Shown: piece after piece, positions 63,399 through 64,000 of the stretch
Numbering within the stretch: position 1 is the first letter of the stretch
How the letters are laid out: every line of letters begins with the position of its first letter
Source of the DNA: Vibrio rumoiensis
Lineage (GTDB): Bacteria; Pseudomonadota; Gammaproteobacteria; Enterobacterales; Vibrionaceae
Length of the DNA: 64,000 nucleotides
Reading direction: 5' to 3'
Assembly (NCBI RefSeq): GCF_002218045.2
Contig: NZ_AP018685.1
Span: forward strand, 1,674,001 to 1,738,000
Notes under the pieces: model-generated
What the model saw: only the letters and a program-made list of their open reading frames with translations
The model's database searches: none
Told to the model about the DNA's origin: nothing
Made by a program: the position numbers and the translations under genes

Positions 63399-64000
63399 CT
63401 AACCGCGAGCGGCGTCAAGAGAAGCTGGATCATTCACAGCTTGTGCGCTCAGGGCTTTTACAATTCGCTTAGTCAAACCAGTTAATACTTTACCTGGTCC
63501 AAACTCTAGTAGGTTTTCTACGCCTTGTTCATGCATAGTAACAACGCCTTCAGTCCAACGAACTGGGCTATATAATTGACGTACAAGCGCATCTTTAATC
63601 TTCGCAGGATCCGTTTCTGCAATAACATCAACGTTATTGATCACCGGTAATGCTGGCATATTGAATTCAATATCTTCTAAAGCCTTTGCAAGTTTATCAG
63701 CGGCTGGTTTCATCAAAGCACAATGTGAAGGAACAGAAACCGGTAAAGGTAGTGCACGTTTAGCACCCGCAGCCTTACAAAGTTCACCAGCTCGCTCAAC
63801 TGCGGCTTTGTTACCCGCGATAACAACCTGACCTGGAGAGTTAAAATTGACCGGAGAAACCACTTCACCTTGCGCGGCTTCTTCACACGCTTGAGCGATA
63901 GCTGCATCATCTAAGCCGATAATGGCAAACATGGCACCAACACCCGCAGGAACCGCTTGTTGCATCAATTCACCACGTAACGCCACCAATTTAATCGCTT
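63399..64000 (-). CDS. fabD: Malonyl-CoA:ACP transacylase FabD (partial, C-terminal part)
   Basis: FabD loads malonyl groups onto ACP. The start lies beyond the right edge, because the frame continues to the window end (reading AIKLVALRGELMQQ at the edge). The visible region has the conserved VNFNSPGQVVIAG and the active-site His in SVPSHCALM. The N-terminal GHSLGEY serine motif lies outside the window. About 200 codons are present. Confidence 0.94.
   Translation of the reverse strand, partial: AIKLVALRGELMQQAVPAGVGAMFAIIGLDDAAIAQACEEAAQGEVVSPVNFNSPGQVVIAGNKAAVERAGELCKAAGAKRALPLPVSVPSHCALMKPAADKLAKALEDIEFNMPALPVINNVDVIAETDPAKIKDALVRQLYSPVRWTEGVVTMHEQGVENLLEFGPGKVLTGLTKRIVKALSAQAVNDPASLDAARG

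Overview
The window reads as a chromosomal segment of a marine gammaproteobacterium of the Vibrionaceae, most likely Vibrio. The basis is gene order as well as protein resemblance. It carries hisGDCBHAF with an attenuator, lrp-ftsK-lolA-rarA-serS, cysB/topA/yciN/sohB/yciK, and fabD-fabG-acpP-fabF-pabC-mltG-tmk-holB-tatD-ptsG. It also has a bio cluster with bioA divergent from bioBFCD, and small Vibrio-type genes. Base composition is moderately AT-rich and no phage, plasmid, integron or CRISPR block is visible. No tRNA or rRNA gene was recognised.

Layout. 1-6230 (minus): histidine operon hisL-hisGDCBHA-hisF (hisF cut by the window edge) with a His-codon leader peptide and attenuator. 6350-8370 (minus): an NhaC-superfamily transporter preceded by a lysine riboswitch and intrinsic terminator, so probably a lysine carrier (LysW). 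8619-10280: the hns gene, whose strong sigma70-like promoter is separated from the coding region by an intact 1,091-bp IS630-family element. 10339-13550: gsk, a YccT-family protein and a porin. 14163-19433: dinG, a TSUP permease, priC-rsmS, htpX and a 50-aa gene downstream of a perfect CRP site. 19502-24754: biotin cluster. 24900-33409: a secreted retropepsin-like protein, serS, a 263-bp MITE-like element, rarA, lolA, ftsK, lrp. 33564-40557: ald, a methyltransferase, cysB, miaE, topA. 40905-48488: yciN, a focA gene broken by a second identical IS630 copy, sohB, yciK, mlc, pykA. 48557-54592: an orphan T6SS-type FHA protein, a patatin, small membrane proteins, an NSS-family amino acid transporter with its small subunit, an outer-membrane barrel and an RDD protein. 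54597-64000 (minus): ptsG, tatD, holB, tmk, mltG, pabC, fabF, acpP, fabG and partial fabD.

How the parts work together. Most of the window is core metabolism and replication or cell-cycle machinery under classical control: His attenuation, a BirA operator between bioA and bioB, a lysine riboswitch, CRP and LexA-like sites, and Mlc with its expected target ptsG. The accessory signal is recent IS630-type activity. Two identical, oppositely oriented copies carry intact transposases. One lies in the hns 5' leader and one disrupts focA, whose frame is restored exactly if the element and one TA are removed. A MITE-like element and a degenerate solo end share the IS terminal sequences. I did not find a convincing undescribed multi-gene system. 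The most notable points are the IS-modified hns leader, the IS/MITE family, and several small or orphan genes.
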